Below are positions 33,280 through 44,958 of a stretch of 64,000 nucleotides of DNA, piece after piece. Both the position numbers and the translations under genes were made by a program. Within the stretch, counting starts at the first letter, position 1; every line of letters starts with the position of its first letter. The stretch is from Oasisia sp. SBJ-2009 (lineage: Eukaryota; Annelida; Polychaeta; Sabellida; Siboglinidae): NCBI GenBank assembly GCA_964017155.1, contig OZ024866.1, positions 27,201,105-27,265,104 on the forward strand, written 5' to 3'. Under the pieces are notes generated by a model that made no database searches, was not told the DNA's origin, and saw only the letters and a list, made by a program, of their open reading frames with translations.

Positions 33280-33432
33280 TTATTGGCAATAGGTGTCAGG
33301 TGACCACACACGCACACACACACGCACGCACACACACACGCACATCATTTTATATAGAAAACTAAGTGTCAGGTGACCCCCACACACACACACACACACA
33401 CACTCGCGCATGCACGCACACACATCATTTTA
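33280..33432. repeat. Duplicated (CA)n-bearing unit
   Basis: Two tandem units, each AGTGTCAGGTGACC-like + (CA)n with GC interruptions + CATCATTTTATATA, starting at about 33290 and 33364. Confidence 0.9.
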
Positions 33433-34455
33433 TATATAAAACAAAAAGTTACCACGAACCTGTCGATAATCTTTTTCAGCGAGTATTGTACCGTTCCGTA
33501 GAACGGACTTGAATGTACCGTGGCACGAATTCAAATGAACAACCGTAAATTATTTGTTTTTGCTTACGTCGTCGGTTTACGTGCGCGATATCGAAATAGA
33601 TGACTGGTATGTGACGTCACACTGCAGCGCTGGTTCAAATTCGTGCTCCCCGCTATGACGTTCAATACACCTTTTCCACCACCATCCCGCCATCTGTCGG
33701 CAGTGGCAGAAACTAACGAATTAGGTAGAGACCCGTCTAGCTACGCCGCAGTTTTCACATGATCGATATTGTTTTACATGAGAGTCGTCCAGAAATATGA
33801 ACAAAAAGCGGTTTACATATGGAATAATCGTCATGTCTTTGGGTGCATTAGAAAGTTACCATGTCGCAATTCACGAATTAGTAAGTGTCTAAGCATGTTA
33901 TATTTTCGTTTGACTAGAAATGTGATTTACAAACGTTTATTTATATTTGTCATGTCGGCTCAAAGCACGCGGTCTACGACTCGTGGCGGAATAGATCTGA
34001 GTCAAAGTTTCCGAACCCCCTTTACAGTCTAGAGCATTTCACGCACTTTTAGATATGATTATTTACATTTTCATGGCAATTTCTAGGAAGATGAATTATT
34101 ATACTGTTCAGAAAAAATATGTTGAAACTAATCGATGATCATGTCGACATAAAAAGAGAGCACGAATGTTGCCATATTTGTTATGTGGCTTGATGTGGCC
34201 GGCCATTAATTAGCAGCAAACTGGTGAGGGGGCATCTGTTTTCACACAGAGATGTCAGAGTTGACAGCTTATTTACTTGCGTGATACTCATCATTTGTTG
34301 TACCGTATAATGATGCAATCATGTACAAACAAGGCCGGGCATCTAGATCTGACTCCGTTTTAGTGTTTATTAATGTTAATTAAAATAAGAAGGGACTACA
34401 ATGACATTATTTGTTATTACTAGTTATCATTTAATATGAGCAAAATACTCATACA
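33433..34455. other. No confirmed gene
   Basis: Contains short frames without domains (for example plus 33769-34032). Possibly the 5' part of the THAP element that follows, but no TIR was found. Confidence 0.5.
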
Positions 34456-34557
34456 ATGTTCATTTGGCAAAACGTTTTCTCCACAAATTTGTTTATTCTG
34501 TCATTGGTAATTTACTTATTCAATGCATTAATTTATATTTTCAGAAGAAATGACCAT

Positions 34558-35985
34558 ATGATGGATGTGAGAAAGCCACTGAAGAGGAATAAAAGTAAAC
34601 AGAGTTGTTGTGTTCCGGACTGCAACACACCAGGATATGTGACAGACAATGGGAAAACTGTTACATTCCATGTTTTGACGAAAGATGCCAAACTGTTAAA
34701 AATATGGATTGTAAAAATTGGCAGAGATGTTGGACCATTATTCCAAATCACATCTCACACAAAGATACGTTCTCGTCATTTTATTGACAGTGACTTCAGA
34801 ATAAGGTATCGTGGCCGAACATTTCTGAAAACAGACTCCATTCCATATATATTTAACAGGAACAATAGTCGATGGAAGGAGAGTGACAAAACAACAGTTC
34901 AACAACTGCCACAGCAACTATGACATCTAGCGATTCAACCAGTGTCATCACAACTACAGTCACTCCCAACTACCAAAGCTGTAGTCCTGAATCACCCATG
35001 AAGATGTTGATGCCAACTCAATGGAATTACTCCATGAAGGCATCATATATGTGGAGACACAGTTGAAAATCGAGAAAGCTCAATCGGAGATGCAGAAGAA
35101 AGAATGCGATCATGTTCGTGGTGTCCTCCGTGCAACAATGGTAACATTGAATAAGTAAAGAGAAGACAAGATTCTCAATAGAACAATTCAAGCATAGTGA
35201 CAGTGATGAATGTTATTACACTGGTTTCCCACCTTTTTTAATCCAGTTAATAATATAATGTATATATGTCATGGTAAGAAAATTATTCTGAAGGCAAAAT
35301 CAATATCGTACCTGGATCAATTGTTCATGATTTTAGTATGACCGCGATTGGGTCTGCTTGTGAAAGATCTTGCACAGAGATTCTCCATATCGACAACATC
35401 AGTGAATCGCTATTTCGTTGCTTGGATTAATTACATGTATCTCCGTTTTGGATCCATCAATATATAGCCCTCAAAAGATGACATAATCTCTACAATATCT
35501 GAGTCAATGAAAGAAAAATATTCCAATCATGAATTGATCATTGACGCGTTCGAGATGCAGGTCCAGCGACCAGCATCACTGTTGCTGCAATCACAGTCAT
35601 ACTCGAACTACAAGAGGAGGAACACTGATAAAGTTTGGGTGGCATGCTTTCCATCTGGGCAGGTTGGATTTGTCTCCCAGTTGTACACTGGAAATATATC
35701 AGACAGAGAATTAACTGTGAGGCCCGGTTTCTTGAATAAGCCCCACAACAAAGTGGTTGGTGGATAAGGGTTTCCAAATTGCGGACTTGTCCCAACCTCT
35801 TGGTGTTTCTGTCAACATGCCATGTTTTGTCAGTGACAGGAAGCAGATGACGGCAGAAGAGGTGTTCCACACACAATCTGTAGCTAGTGAAAGAATTCCC
35901 ATTGAGCGACGTATAAACAAAATCAAGTCATTTCATTACTATCAGCTAACTAAGCATGGCTTGTTTGTTCAATGCTGACATTGTT
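34558..35985 (+). pseudogene. THAP + DDE transposase relic (ISL2EU/Harbinger-type)
   Basis: A TATTTTCAG acceptor at 34544 precedes ATG 34558. THAP domain: CCVPDCNTPGYVTDNGKTV, LKIWIVKIGRD, SRHFIDSDFRIRYRGRTFLK, DSIPYIF. The usual Cys before SRHF is Arg (KIRSRHF), so the zinc site is broken. After a stop at 34921 the nuclease half follows in other frames: IIDAFEMQVQRPASLLLQSQ (35535), YTGNISDRELTV, then VDKGFQIADLSQPLGVSVNM (35758), ERIPIERRINKIKSF. The first and second Asp (IIDA, DKGF) and the late Glu (ER) of a DDE_4 nuclease are visible. Several frameshifts: inactive. Confidence 0.8.
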
Positions 35986-35999
35986 ACAGAATCCCCTCA

Positions 36000-36840
36000 T
36001 ATCTGCTTGAGTTCTTTTCTGTTCAAAATATTGGAATTGTACTATGTATAATTTAATGCCCATGTAACCAAGGTTGGGGCGATTATAGGACCAATGTAAT
36101 CGATTACGATTGCAATTACTTGAGAATACTACGATTGCAAGTCAATTTTATATCTACTTGCCCAAAGGCAATTGAGTTGAATTATTTTCTGGCACCGGTG
36201 TAAATGCTCGTTTTTATTCTGATGTTTGTGGGTTTACCCAACTTATGTCTATGTGAACATGTATGGTGTTTATTAGTATCAAATGTGTTTGTATTCTGAA
36301 TATGTGAAATAAGTCTGGTTGCACATTTTTGTGGCAGCTTTATGATGAATAAAACATACAGTAATCCAGAATTTTTCTTTGTGATTAATATGGAGTGGTG
36401 CAACATTTATTTACCGCAAGATTTATGGACTATACACAGCAAAACAGATAATGTATCTTCTATATTCATAGATTTATATAATCTTACGGATGTAATAATA
36501 GCTTATTAATGATAACTTGCACAGCCTCTGTCGCTGTTACGTTAATTAAGGTAAGAAGATATGCATAATTCTACAATAAATAATTTTCTATGCAATATAA
36601 TAAACTTCTCGTATTATTTTCATATGAAAAAGATGCTAATGTTTGTTGATGTATAGTTCATGTACTCACCGCATCTGGATGTCGCGTAACTGTTCAGTTT
36701 GATTCATTATATTATGAGTTAATATAGTTTATATGTTTGTTAAATCAACTTATAAATACAAAACATAAAACATCCATATAAACAATAAGCATATATATAT
36801 AAATATGTCAGTATATATTTTAAGAAAGGCAGTTTAATAA
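36000..36840. other. No gene seen
   Basis: AT-rich 3' flank of the THAP/DDE relic. No repeat boundary identified. Confidence 0.55.
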
Positions 36841-36856
36841 TGCAGCGCTGTCAATG

Positions 36857-36858
<2 letters not shown>

Positions 36859-36932
<74 letters not shown>

Positions 36933-37033
36933 CTGTTTATTTTTTCTGCAAAGAACAAATGTCGATGATTTTGTTTTAATATCATGCGACATTCCATATT
37001 GGTGTATCGTATGTGTTATGTTGCCGTGCTTCG

Positions 37034-37090
<57 letters not shown>
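36859..37090. repeat. Two (TA)n tracts
   Basis: (TA)n at 36859-36930 and 37037-37090, separated by about 105 bp of unique DNA. Confidence 0.97.
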
Positions 37091-37095
<5 letters not shown>

Positions 37096-37786
37096 TGACA
37101 ATACATTGCTGTTTCATATATTTTATATTGCCATGCTATTTTGTTAGGTAACTTAAAATGTTAACATATCACATTAAGTGCAAATAAATTTCAATCATTC
37201 ATTGACAACTGGATTAGTTTATTGGTCCTAAGATCGGCCAACGCTTTTGTAAGGATTTAACCGCTATAGAAGTTACCCTATTATTAGTGTTATTATTATT
37301 ATTAAATACCTCTGTAAATACGACACGTAGCGAAAGAAGATAACACCGGTTTTCTGTAAACATGTCATATATTCCCTACTCCCATTGATACCACGAACCC
37401 ACGATCAGAAGCACCTTTTGTCAAACACAAACTAGGCGAATGGTATTGTAACATAACATTCCAAGATCGTGCGGTTTCGTACTGCATCCAATCATATCTC
37501 CTGCACATACAGTGCAAATTACAGACACATAACAGATTGCGGGTAATTATTTTATTACCTCTTTTACATGTTTCAATTAGTTCCCTTTAAAACACGTCTA
37601 TCAATGACACAAAACAGAATTAAGTATAAAGAGAACCCGTTTAGTAAAAGAGAAAGAAAAGTGTGTTTTAAAGCCAAATCAACATAAAACACACGGGAAG
37701 CGCACATTGGTGATCACAGTAATAATATACCCATTAAATACAGCATCGCTGACCTTATTAACCACATGAATCACATTTCATATATA

Positions 37787-37790
<4 letters not shown>
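37091..37790. other. No gene seen
   Basis: AT-rich, no recognised feature. Confidence 0.55.
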
Positions 37791-38118
<328 letters not shown>

Positions 38119-38119
38119 A

Positions 38120-38907
38120 ACATACACACAGAACGAACACACGTACCCACCCGAACGCACATTTATATATTATTTACTAAAAACAACACTGCAATGTATA
38201 TTGTAGCCGCTGCCAACTAGCGCCTAGACATACATTTGTCAAACAAAAGATCAGAACATAGTCATAAAACCAACCCACACAAATCATATCTATATTAAGC
38301 AACACAAATCCAACTGTAATTATCATGCAATAACGTCGTTTTGTTATAAATTCAAGATTTCCGTCTAAGCAAAATCGTAACATAAATATTTCTACTGAAA
38401 TACAACAATGTTGACATTAACGTCGACGTCTCATAGTTGTAGCGAAAATCGTAACTAACGTTTCAGTCACTACAAACTATGAGTGTTATTACATTTGGCA
38501 ATGTTTAAAGCGTAACACACATGTTATTACTATGATCCGTTCAATACCAGTATGCCCTACAAGCCGATAATATATTCGTTGTTTGCGATCTCTTTAGTCT
38601 TGTCAGTTGGTCGATTTCCGAAGATTGTCCGTCCTGCCCTGTAAGAACAAAGTCATCGTATTTGTCAGGAGCCATGTTGGCATCGTTGTGCCGGGTCAAA
38701 TTTGGTGTTACCGTAGTGTGTCACGTGTTGGTATAAATTATACAAAAGTGCACAGCTGTAATTTACACAATAGAAAGGCCTTGATTAGAAACCTACACAC
38801 AACTGCGCGCTGGCTTCGACACGACAAAGGATATAGATATGCTAGAACAAATAAAGGGATAAGCGACTGTAGTGATTACATACCTCTATATTCCAATGCT
38901 ATTTTTT
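38120..38907. other. No confirmed gene
   Basis: A 108-codon frame (38607-38933) has no domain and runs into the adjacent TIR. Treated as chance. Confidence 0.5.
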
Positions 38908-39015
38908 CCCTTAACCTTGCATTGTTGTATTAAGTTTTTTTACTGTTGATTTTGGTAGCCAAGGGTCTCTATTTTCAGAAACTGCTTGATGACACGTTGT
39001 CATCCTTGAGCAATT

Positions 39016-39690
39016 TGAGAAATTCAAGATGGCGTCCAAGATGGCCACCATTACCTATAAATGACCATAAATCCCTACCTATTCACCCTAGGGAGGTGAT
39101 TTTTGTCTCTATACCTAGGTTTTAGGGGTCAAGCTATTCATTAGAACTGAGTATTATGTTAATATCGTATTACATAATGGTAATTTCCAAGATGGCTGCC
39201 AAGATGGCCGCCGTAACACTAAAAGTGGCATATCTCCTTAACTATTTACTCCAAATTAGTCGTGAAGGTGTTTATCACTGGGTATTTTGGAGACACATCT
39301 ATATGTATCAGATCAAAGTTCATATACTGTTGATGTCATCTAGAAATCCAAGTTGGCGTCCAAGATGGCCGCCATTACCTATAAATGACCATAACTCCCT
39401 ATGTATTCACCCTAGGAAGGTGATTTTTGTCTTTTTACCTAGGTTGTAGGGGTCAAGCTATCCATTAGAACTAAGTATTTTCTTAATATCTTACTACATA
39501 ATGGTAATTTCCAAGATGGCTGCCAAGATGGCCGCCGTAACACAAAAAACTGGCATATCTCCTTAACTATTTACTCCAAATTAGTCGTGAAGGTGTCTAT
39601 CACTGGCTATTTTGGAGACACATCTATCTGTATCAGATCAAAGTTCATATACTGATGATGTCATCTATAAATGCAAGATGGCTGCCAGTT
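39016..39690. repeat. Tandem duplication within the left arm of family 2
   Basis: Two copies of about 335 bp (39024 onward and about 39358 onward) each contain ATGGCCGCCATTACCTATAA-like DNA, the CACCCTAGG..GGTGATTTTTGTCT stretch, TTCCAAGATGGCTGCCAAGA and TTTACTCCAAATTAGTCGTG. The right arm has only one copy. Confidence 0.88.
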
Positions 39691-39804
39691 TACAAGCACT
39701 GGTATATCTTCTGTACTATTCAATCTTGGGGAAAATATGAATAGGTAAACGACCACAGGTGTTATATTATAACAAAAACGTTTCCCCAGAACGTCAGAGA
39801 ACTA

Positions 39805-42029
39805 CGAATGGTAGCCGAAGAGGCATTTCGCGGAATCATTCAGGATAAACCACTACATTGCAGTGGTTGACCTCATGCAAATTCACGAAACCGAAGCCAG
39901 CAAGAGTCAAACTACCAAACTTTGGGTCGATGTCTTGATAGGTTTTATCCTGCTCACCATGATGTTCGTACGGGCTGAGCGAGAAGGTGATTGGCCACTT
40001 CATCTGGCATCCTACAAGCAAATGCTACCATACTTCATTGCTGCGGGGCATGTGACCTATGCGAGATATGGGTTGTGCTACCTTCGTGAGATGGAACGGC
40101 TACCACAAGAGGTGTTGTTACACTTCACGAAGGGTGAGCATGTCATGCACCATTCTGCTGGCTTATGTAATAGCATCTGGAGCGATGTTGGCATCACGCT
40201 TAAGCCAGAAACGCTGAAGGTATGGGCCCTTAGTCTGCATGCATGCAGCTGGTTGAAATCTGATCTGGATGACATGACGGATGAGGACACTGAAAGCAAG
40301 GTGGTGACAACACACAATGAAGAGGCAAAAGCTAGATCGACACTTGCAGTAATCCTTTAGATTCTGCGGCACACCCCAGTGGTATAGTCAATGTAGTTAG
40401 CGGCCAGACTGGTTCAACTGAAGTCAATGTCCACAATGCTGTCACAATCGGAACTGAACAAACGAAAGTTCTCGAAAGTCGGTTACCGCAGGGACTTTTT
40501 GAAACTATCACGAAGAGGATTGTCACTATGGATCATGCAAGGAAGCATGTGAAGGTCGGAGCTGTGAAAATATTTGATACCAATTTGATTTACTCAAAAG
40601 TTATTGACCTACAGGCTTGTGAGCGGGAAATTGACATTAAGGATGTGCTTGGTCATGAACTTGCGCCAGTTCCAACGTCCATGTTTGATGATACTGGAGA
40701 TATGAGGATTGCGAAATCGAAATCTACCTTGAAGAAAATTCTCCAAGTTGAGGTGACTGATAGAGTTGCTGGTGGTGCAAATGTTAGTGTACTCGGTGAC
40801 TCAGCAATACTCTGGGTAGTTCCTTGGCCTGCTGATGGGTCTGTCAAGGACTATATAGCGAACTTCAAATATGCCATAGAAAAAAGGTTACGGGTCGAGG
40901 ACGTGTATCTGATATTTGACAGATACTATGATTACTGCACAAAGTGTGTTACCACAGGATCTAGGGCAACTGGAGTCAGTAGGGTTCATCATTTGCCAGT
41001 CCCCAGTAAACTTCCAGCGCAGAAGATTTTACTAGCCTCTTCCAAAAAAAGAAGCAACTGGTGCAACTGATAGTTGATGATCTAGTCCAGGATAAGAAGT
41101 TTCACGAGGACAACACACGACATCACAAGTTAGTGGTAACAGGAGCAGATCCGGTGCCAATCGAAATAAGTGAAGGTGGAGTTGTCATCTCACGGGCAGA
41201 TCTGGCAACTTCACACGAAGAAGCAGATAACGTCATTGTCCAACAGGTCTTGAGTTGTGCCGCGGAAAATGCAGAAAGCAAAATCATTGTTGTTGCCGAT
41301 GACACTGACGACTTTGTACTGTTGCTGCATTATCATCACATGGCAAATCTCAAGAATGAGTCCCCCATCAAAGGAAGGACGGTGGTTAATATAGGCAAAA
41401 CTGTGCAGAAGCATTCTGCGATAGTCGAAGGAATACTCCCGGTACATGCACTTTGGCTGTGACACCGTTGCCTCCTATTTTGGAATTGGAGAGGCCATTG
41501 TAATAAAAACACTTCGATCGGGACACTCACTTAACTTGTTGGTTGCTCCAGGGCATTCTATGGAATATGTTATTCAACAGGCTACCTCCTTCATTTCCGC
41601 GTGCTATGGACAAACAAACTGTAGTACAATGTCAGAGACAAGGTTAAAGGTATGGCTGTCAAAAACAGGCAAAGGGTCATCAACACCGAAGTTGTGTACA
41701 TTGCCACCAAAAACTGAGGCATTCAAAGAAAATGTTAAAAGAGCTCACAATCAGGCTTTGTATGGCAGTCACTGGAAGCGCAGAATCCACCCGAGTTGGA
41801 CTCAACGGAATATGGTTGGGTAAATGATGACCAAAACAAGTCCCTTCAACCAGTCACCCTCCCTGATGAAGTCGAACTGGTCCCAGAGATGGTACTACAT
41901 CTAATAAAATGTGGATGCCACAGTACTACTCCATGCAGTTCAAGTGCTTGTAGTTGCAACTATGCAAACATGAAATGCACAATATGTTGCGCCTGCTATA
42001 ATCAGGGTTGCTGTAACCCGACATCATAG
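39805..42029 (+). pseudogene. FEN/XPG-like protein with C-terminal CXC motif (near complete)
   Basis: Best copy in the window, about 740 codons over five frames. Order: KLWVDVLIGFILLTMMFVRA, EREGDWPLHLASYKQMLPYF, GEHVMHHSAGLCNSIWSD, ITLKPETLKVWALSLHACSW, VKIFDTNLIYSKVIDLQ (40567), GHELAPVPTSMFDD, VLGDSAILWVVPWPADGS, VEDVYLIFDRYYDYCTK (40899), THEEADN-type EEADNVIVQQ (41219), VVADDTDDFVLLLH (41292), HAL..GCDTVASYFGIGEA (41445), ENVKRAHNQAL, then CGCHSTTPCSSSACSCNYAN (41911). Acidic blocks FD, EEAD, DDTD, GCD followed by GIG resemble FEN1/XPG nucleases. Frameshifts: about 40334, 41047, 41450 and 41795. The PGG block is deleted near 40190. Confidence 0.72.
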
Positions 42030-42841
42030 TTGATTGCCTGTCTTTGCGATGCACATGGCAATACAATGTACAACAGCGTAACTTACTTGGTGAAGTGGTA
42101 GCCATCCTTAAATATGAATTGTGTAATATGCTTTTGGTAGTCTGTGTGATGATTCAGATTTAAAATTAAAGAACATTTGTTATAATATAACACCTGTGGT
42201 CATTTACCTTTTCATATTTTTCCGAAGATTGAATAGTATAGAAGATATACCAGTGCTTGTAAACTGGCAGCCATCTTGGATTTCTAGATGACATCATCAG
42301 TATATGAACTTTGATCTGATACAGATAGATGTGTCTCCAAAATAGCCAGTGATAGACACCTTCACGACTAATTTGGAGTAAATAGTTAAGGAGATATGCC
42401 AGTTTTTGTGTTACGGCGGCCATATTGGCAGCCATCTTGGAAATTACCATTATTTAATACGATATTAACATAATACTTAGTTCTAATGGATAGCTTGACC
42501 CCTAAAACCTAGGTATAGAGACAAAAATCACCTTCCTATGATGAACAGGTAGGCAGTTATGGTCATTTATATGTAATGGCGGCCATCTTGGACGCCATCT
42601 TGAATTCCTCAAATTGCTCAAGGGTTACAACATGTCATCAAGCAGTTTTTGAACATAGAGACCCTTGGCTACCAAAATCAACAATAAAAAAAACTTAATA
42701 CAACAATGCAGGGTTAACCCTCTCTGCTCCCGGACTATATTGAGGAGATTGGAAGGAGGGTTAGAGTTATTATGGTTATTCAAATGTTTATTATAATGGT
42801 TATTAGTATTCATTGAATTATTTTTATATTATTATTATTGT

Positions 42842-42845
<4 letters not shown>

Positions 42846-42928
<83 letters not shown>

Positions 42929-42932
42929 CATA
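42846..42932. repeat. (CA)n microsatellite
   Basis: CACA run ending in CATATATACATATATA. Confidence 0.97.
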
Positions 42933-43049
42933 TATAAGGAACACATTGCCTGCATATTGCATAGGCTCTAGGAGCGTGTACGACACAAAATCTACATAAA
43001 ACTCATCAAGGCGCATGCGTGTACCAACACAAACGCCCGCGCACACATA

Positions 43050-43197
43050 CACATGACTCGCGCACGCGCTCACGCCCGCACGCTCGCACGCTGGCAAGCA
43101 CGCACGCACACACGGAGATACACACACAAACTCAAATACACACACTCACATCCTCGTACGCGCACGCGCACGCACACGCACACGCACACGCACACGC

Positions 43198-43262
<65 letters not shown>
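43050..43262. repeat. (GCAC)n/(CA)n microsatellite
   Basis: Degenerate GCACGC repeats (43050-43160), (ACACGC)n (43160-43205) and pure (CA)n to 43262. Confidence 0.95.
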
Positions 43263-43264
<2 letters not shown>

Positions 43265-43328
43265 CAAAGTATACAACTTGGCTAACCCATAGGCCTTTCT
43301 GTCCAAACGTACCGATGGTCTAATTCAC

Positions 43329-43522
43329 GGTTCCCTGCAGGATCCCAACGGGCGAACCTCGTGGAACTTGTCACAGTTGTTCGATTGATCGCAGCACGAT
43401 TTCTTGGGCACCACGTCGTTCAGTCGGTGTTGTTCTGCTAATGCTGGGCGGTACAGGAACAGCCGACTGGCACTACTGTGATTGCCCTGGATGAGTCTCC
43501 CCATTTGGTTGTAGCAACAGTA
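43329..43522 (-). CDS. AMOP domain, second half (exon of mucin-like NIDO/AMOP gene)
   Basis: Minus strand. A TGTTACAG acceptor (43523-43525) opens in phase 0 with YCCYNQMGRLIQGN, then FLYRPALAEQHRLNDVVPKK and SCCDQSNNCDKFHEVRPLGS. The CCY..G-L and CC...NC-FHEVRP-..C signature is that of AMOP domains in MUC4, mesh and SUSD2-type surface proteins. The exon can either terminate at the TGA 43326-43328 or splice at CC|GTGAAT (43329/43328). Family members normally go on to a VWD domain, which I do not find in the remaining window. Confidence 0.8.
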
Positions 43523-43701
43523 CTGTAACATGTAACACGAAATCATGTATGAAGTCGGGCTGGTCAATCAGCGGGGTACAAGTCCGGAATAATGCGGTTA
43601 CTTTGATATTTCGATGGCCACGATGACAGACAATTATACTCACTCGAGTATCTGCTTTGACCGTAAAGGACCGAGTAATCTAACTGGGAACAGCTTAATT
43701 C

Positions 43702-43925
43702 AGAACAAAATCTAACAAGATTGCCACCTAAAGAATCAACTCGAGATGACAGGTGGATAAGGAAATCATTTTACTTATCGAGAGTCCATCCTATCCATAT
43801 CAATGTATCACGCCCTTCTGGGGTATATGTCGTTATTTTTTTTAGACATATTTACAGTATTAGCAACTACACAAACAGCAGGTTATCTGCTCCACTCAAG
43901 TACTGTTATTTGTCTCTCACCCCTC
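43702..43925 (-). mobile_element. LINE 3'-end fragment in an intron
   Basis: Reverse complement matches the CR1/L2-like 3' end at 4290-4510: AGAAGGGCG, GGATGGACTCTCGATAAG, TTATCCACCTGTCATCTCGA, GGTGGCAATCTTGTTAGA. It lies between the two AMOP exons, in the host-gene orientation. Confidence 0.75.
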
Positions 43926-44168
43926 GAACTAAGCTTCCCGTACTGGTAGCGAACTCAATATATGCCATGTACTTCTTTATGGATACATATGAATAATAAT
44001 TATCAATCATATGTTTCTTTTTTTTCAAATGTTATACACTACCAATGTCAACGATCTACATCCAACATTGTAATGTTCCTGCCATCAACGAGAAGTGTGC
44101 TCCTGCGTACCTTTGGCGCAACAATTACAAGTATCCGACATTGACGGAAATCCAGAATAGAAACTCAC

Positions 44169-44431
44169 CATAGTTGACTGGGTGGTTTGCTGCCGATCAT
44201 AAAAGCACACGAAATGACACCCGCTCTTGGTCACGAATCTACTCCAGTCGAGCACCCAGCGACTTTCATTCGAGATCATTCGTAGACCGCACGGACAAAT
44301 AGTAGTAGATTCCATCTGTTTTGTGATGTTGGCCAGTTCTGTTATTTCCGCTTCGTACCAGTTCAAGCAACTCACGTGACCGGAAGACGTAGTCGAAATC
44401 GTGAGAGGAAAGAAGAATACGCCTTTCTCGC
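44169..44431 (-). CDS. End of NIDO + AMOP first half (exon)
   Basis: Minus strand. CTGTTTCAG acceptor (44432-44434), phase 1 in. The donor ATG|GTGAGT gives phase 0 out, 263 nt. It starts with EKGVFFFPL (the closing strand of a NIDO domain), then GHVSCLNWYEAEITELANIT, ICPCGLRMISNESRWVLDW and CHFVCFYDRQQ. C-x-x-W and CPC are AMOP hallmarks, completed by the next exon. Confidence 0.85.
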
Positions 44432-44434
44432 CTG

Positions 44435-44955
44435 AAACAGAACGTTATGTAATAAACTTAACGATGACAACAATTTAAAATTATATAAACCTAATGATTG
44501 ATTTGGCATAGTATGAAGAAACCAAAAAGCTTACATACATAAAAGCGAATACAAATAAACAAAGTATTCACTGAAAATAAAAGTGAATTCACGCTCACAA
44601 ACATATGCGCGCACAGGTTTACACAACACATGCGCGCATGCGAACACACATTCGCATACAACACACACGTACATCATAAGCATTAGCATTAACATAATTT
44701 GATACACGTTCGATGTCTCAACGTTTGTAACAGTTCTCGGTGACACGCAAACGTTGAAAACAAAAAATTGCGAAACATATTGCGAATGTAATGTACCTGT
44801 ATCTTAAAACATATTTGCAATAATTTACTGTTTAAAATACTTGAAATAGATGATAAATCACACCTGATTGCAGTTTTACCTTTCCCACTCAATATTACTA
44901 CCAGATACACATTCATTTCGTAGATTATCAGAGACATTAGGGTTTTACAAAACGT
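44435..44955. other. Intron, no further feature
   Basis: Intron of the minus-strand gene, with a short ACACAC/GCGC low-complexity part near 44600-44670. Confidence 0.6.
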
Positions 44956-44958
44956 TTT

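Larger units (their letters stand above)
38911..42717 (+). mobile_element. CXC/FEN-like TIR element, family 2 (complete)
   Basis: Ends TTAACCTTGCATTGTTGTAT at 38911 and the inverted CAATGCAGGGTTAA at 42704-42717. CCC flanks both (38908-38910, 42718-42720). TTAA could alternatively be read as a 4-bp TSD. Inverted arms: 38911 to about 39690 (containing an internal duplication) against about 42200-42717. The arms carry many AAGATGGC(G/T/C)(G/T)CC motifs. The interior codes for one FEN/XPG-like CXC protein. No DDE transposase frame is seen. Confidence 0.82.

Noticed and set aside
33769..34032. 87-codon plus frame upstream of the THAP relic
   Set aside because: No domain, no splice connection and no second copy.
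38911..42717. piggyBac element (TTAA target duplication with CCYT-like ends)
   Set aside because: TTAA is present at both ends, but CCC flanks it on both sides. Two related elements have clear 3-bp duplications without TTAA, and no piggyBac transposase frame was found. Kept as an alternative reading only.
42838..43306. CRISPR-like or satellite array
   Set aside because: Only dinucleotide and (GCAC)n repeats. No spaced direct repeats, and the window is eukaryotic.
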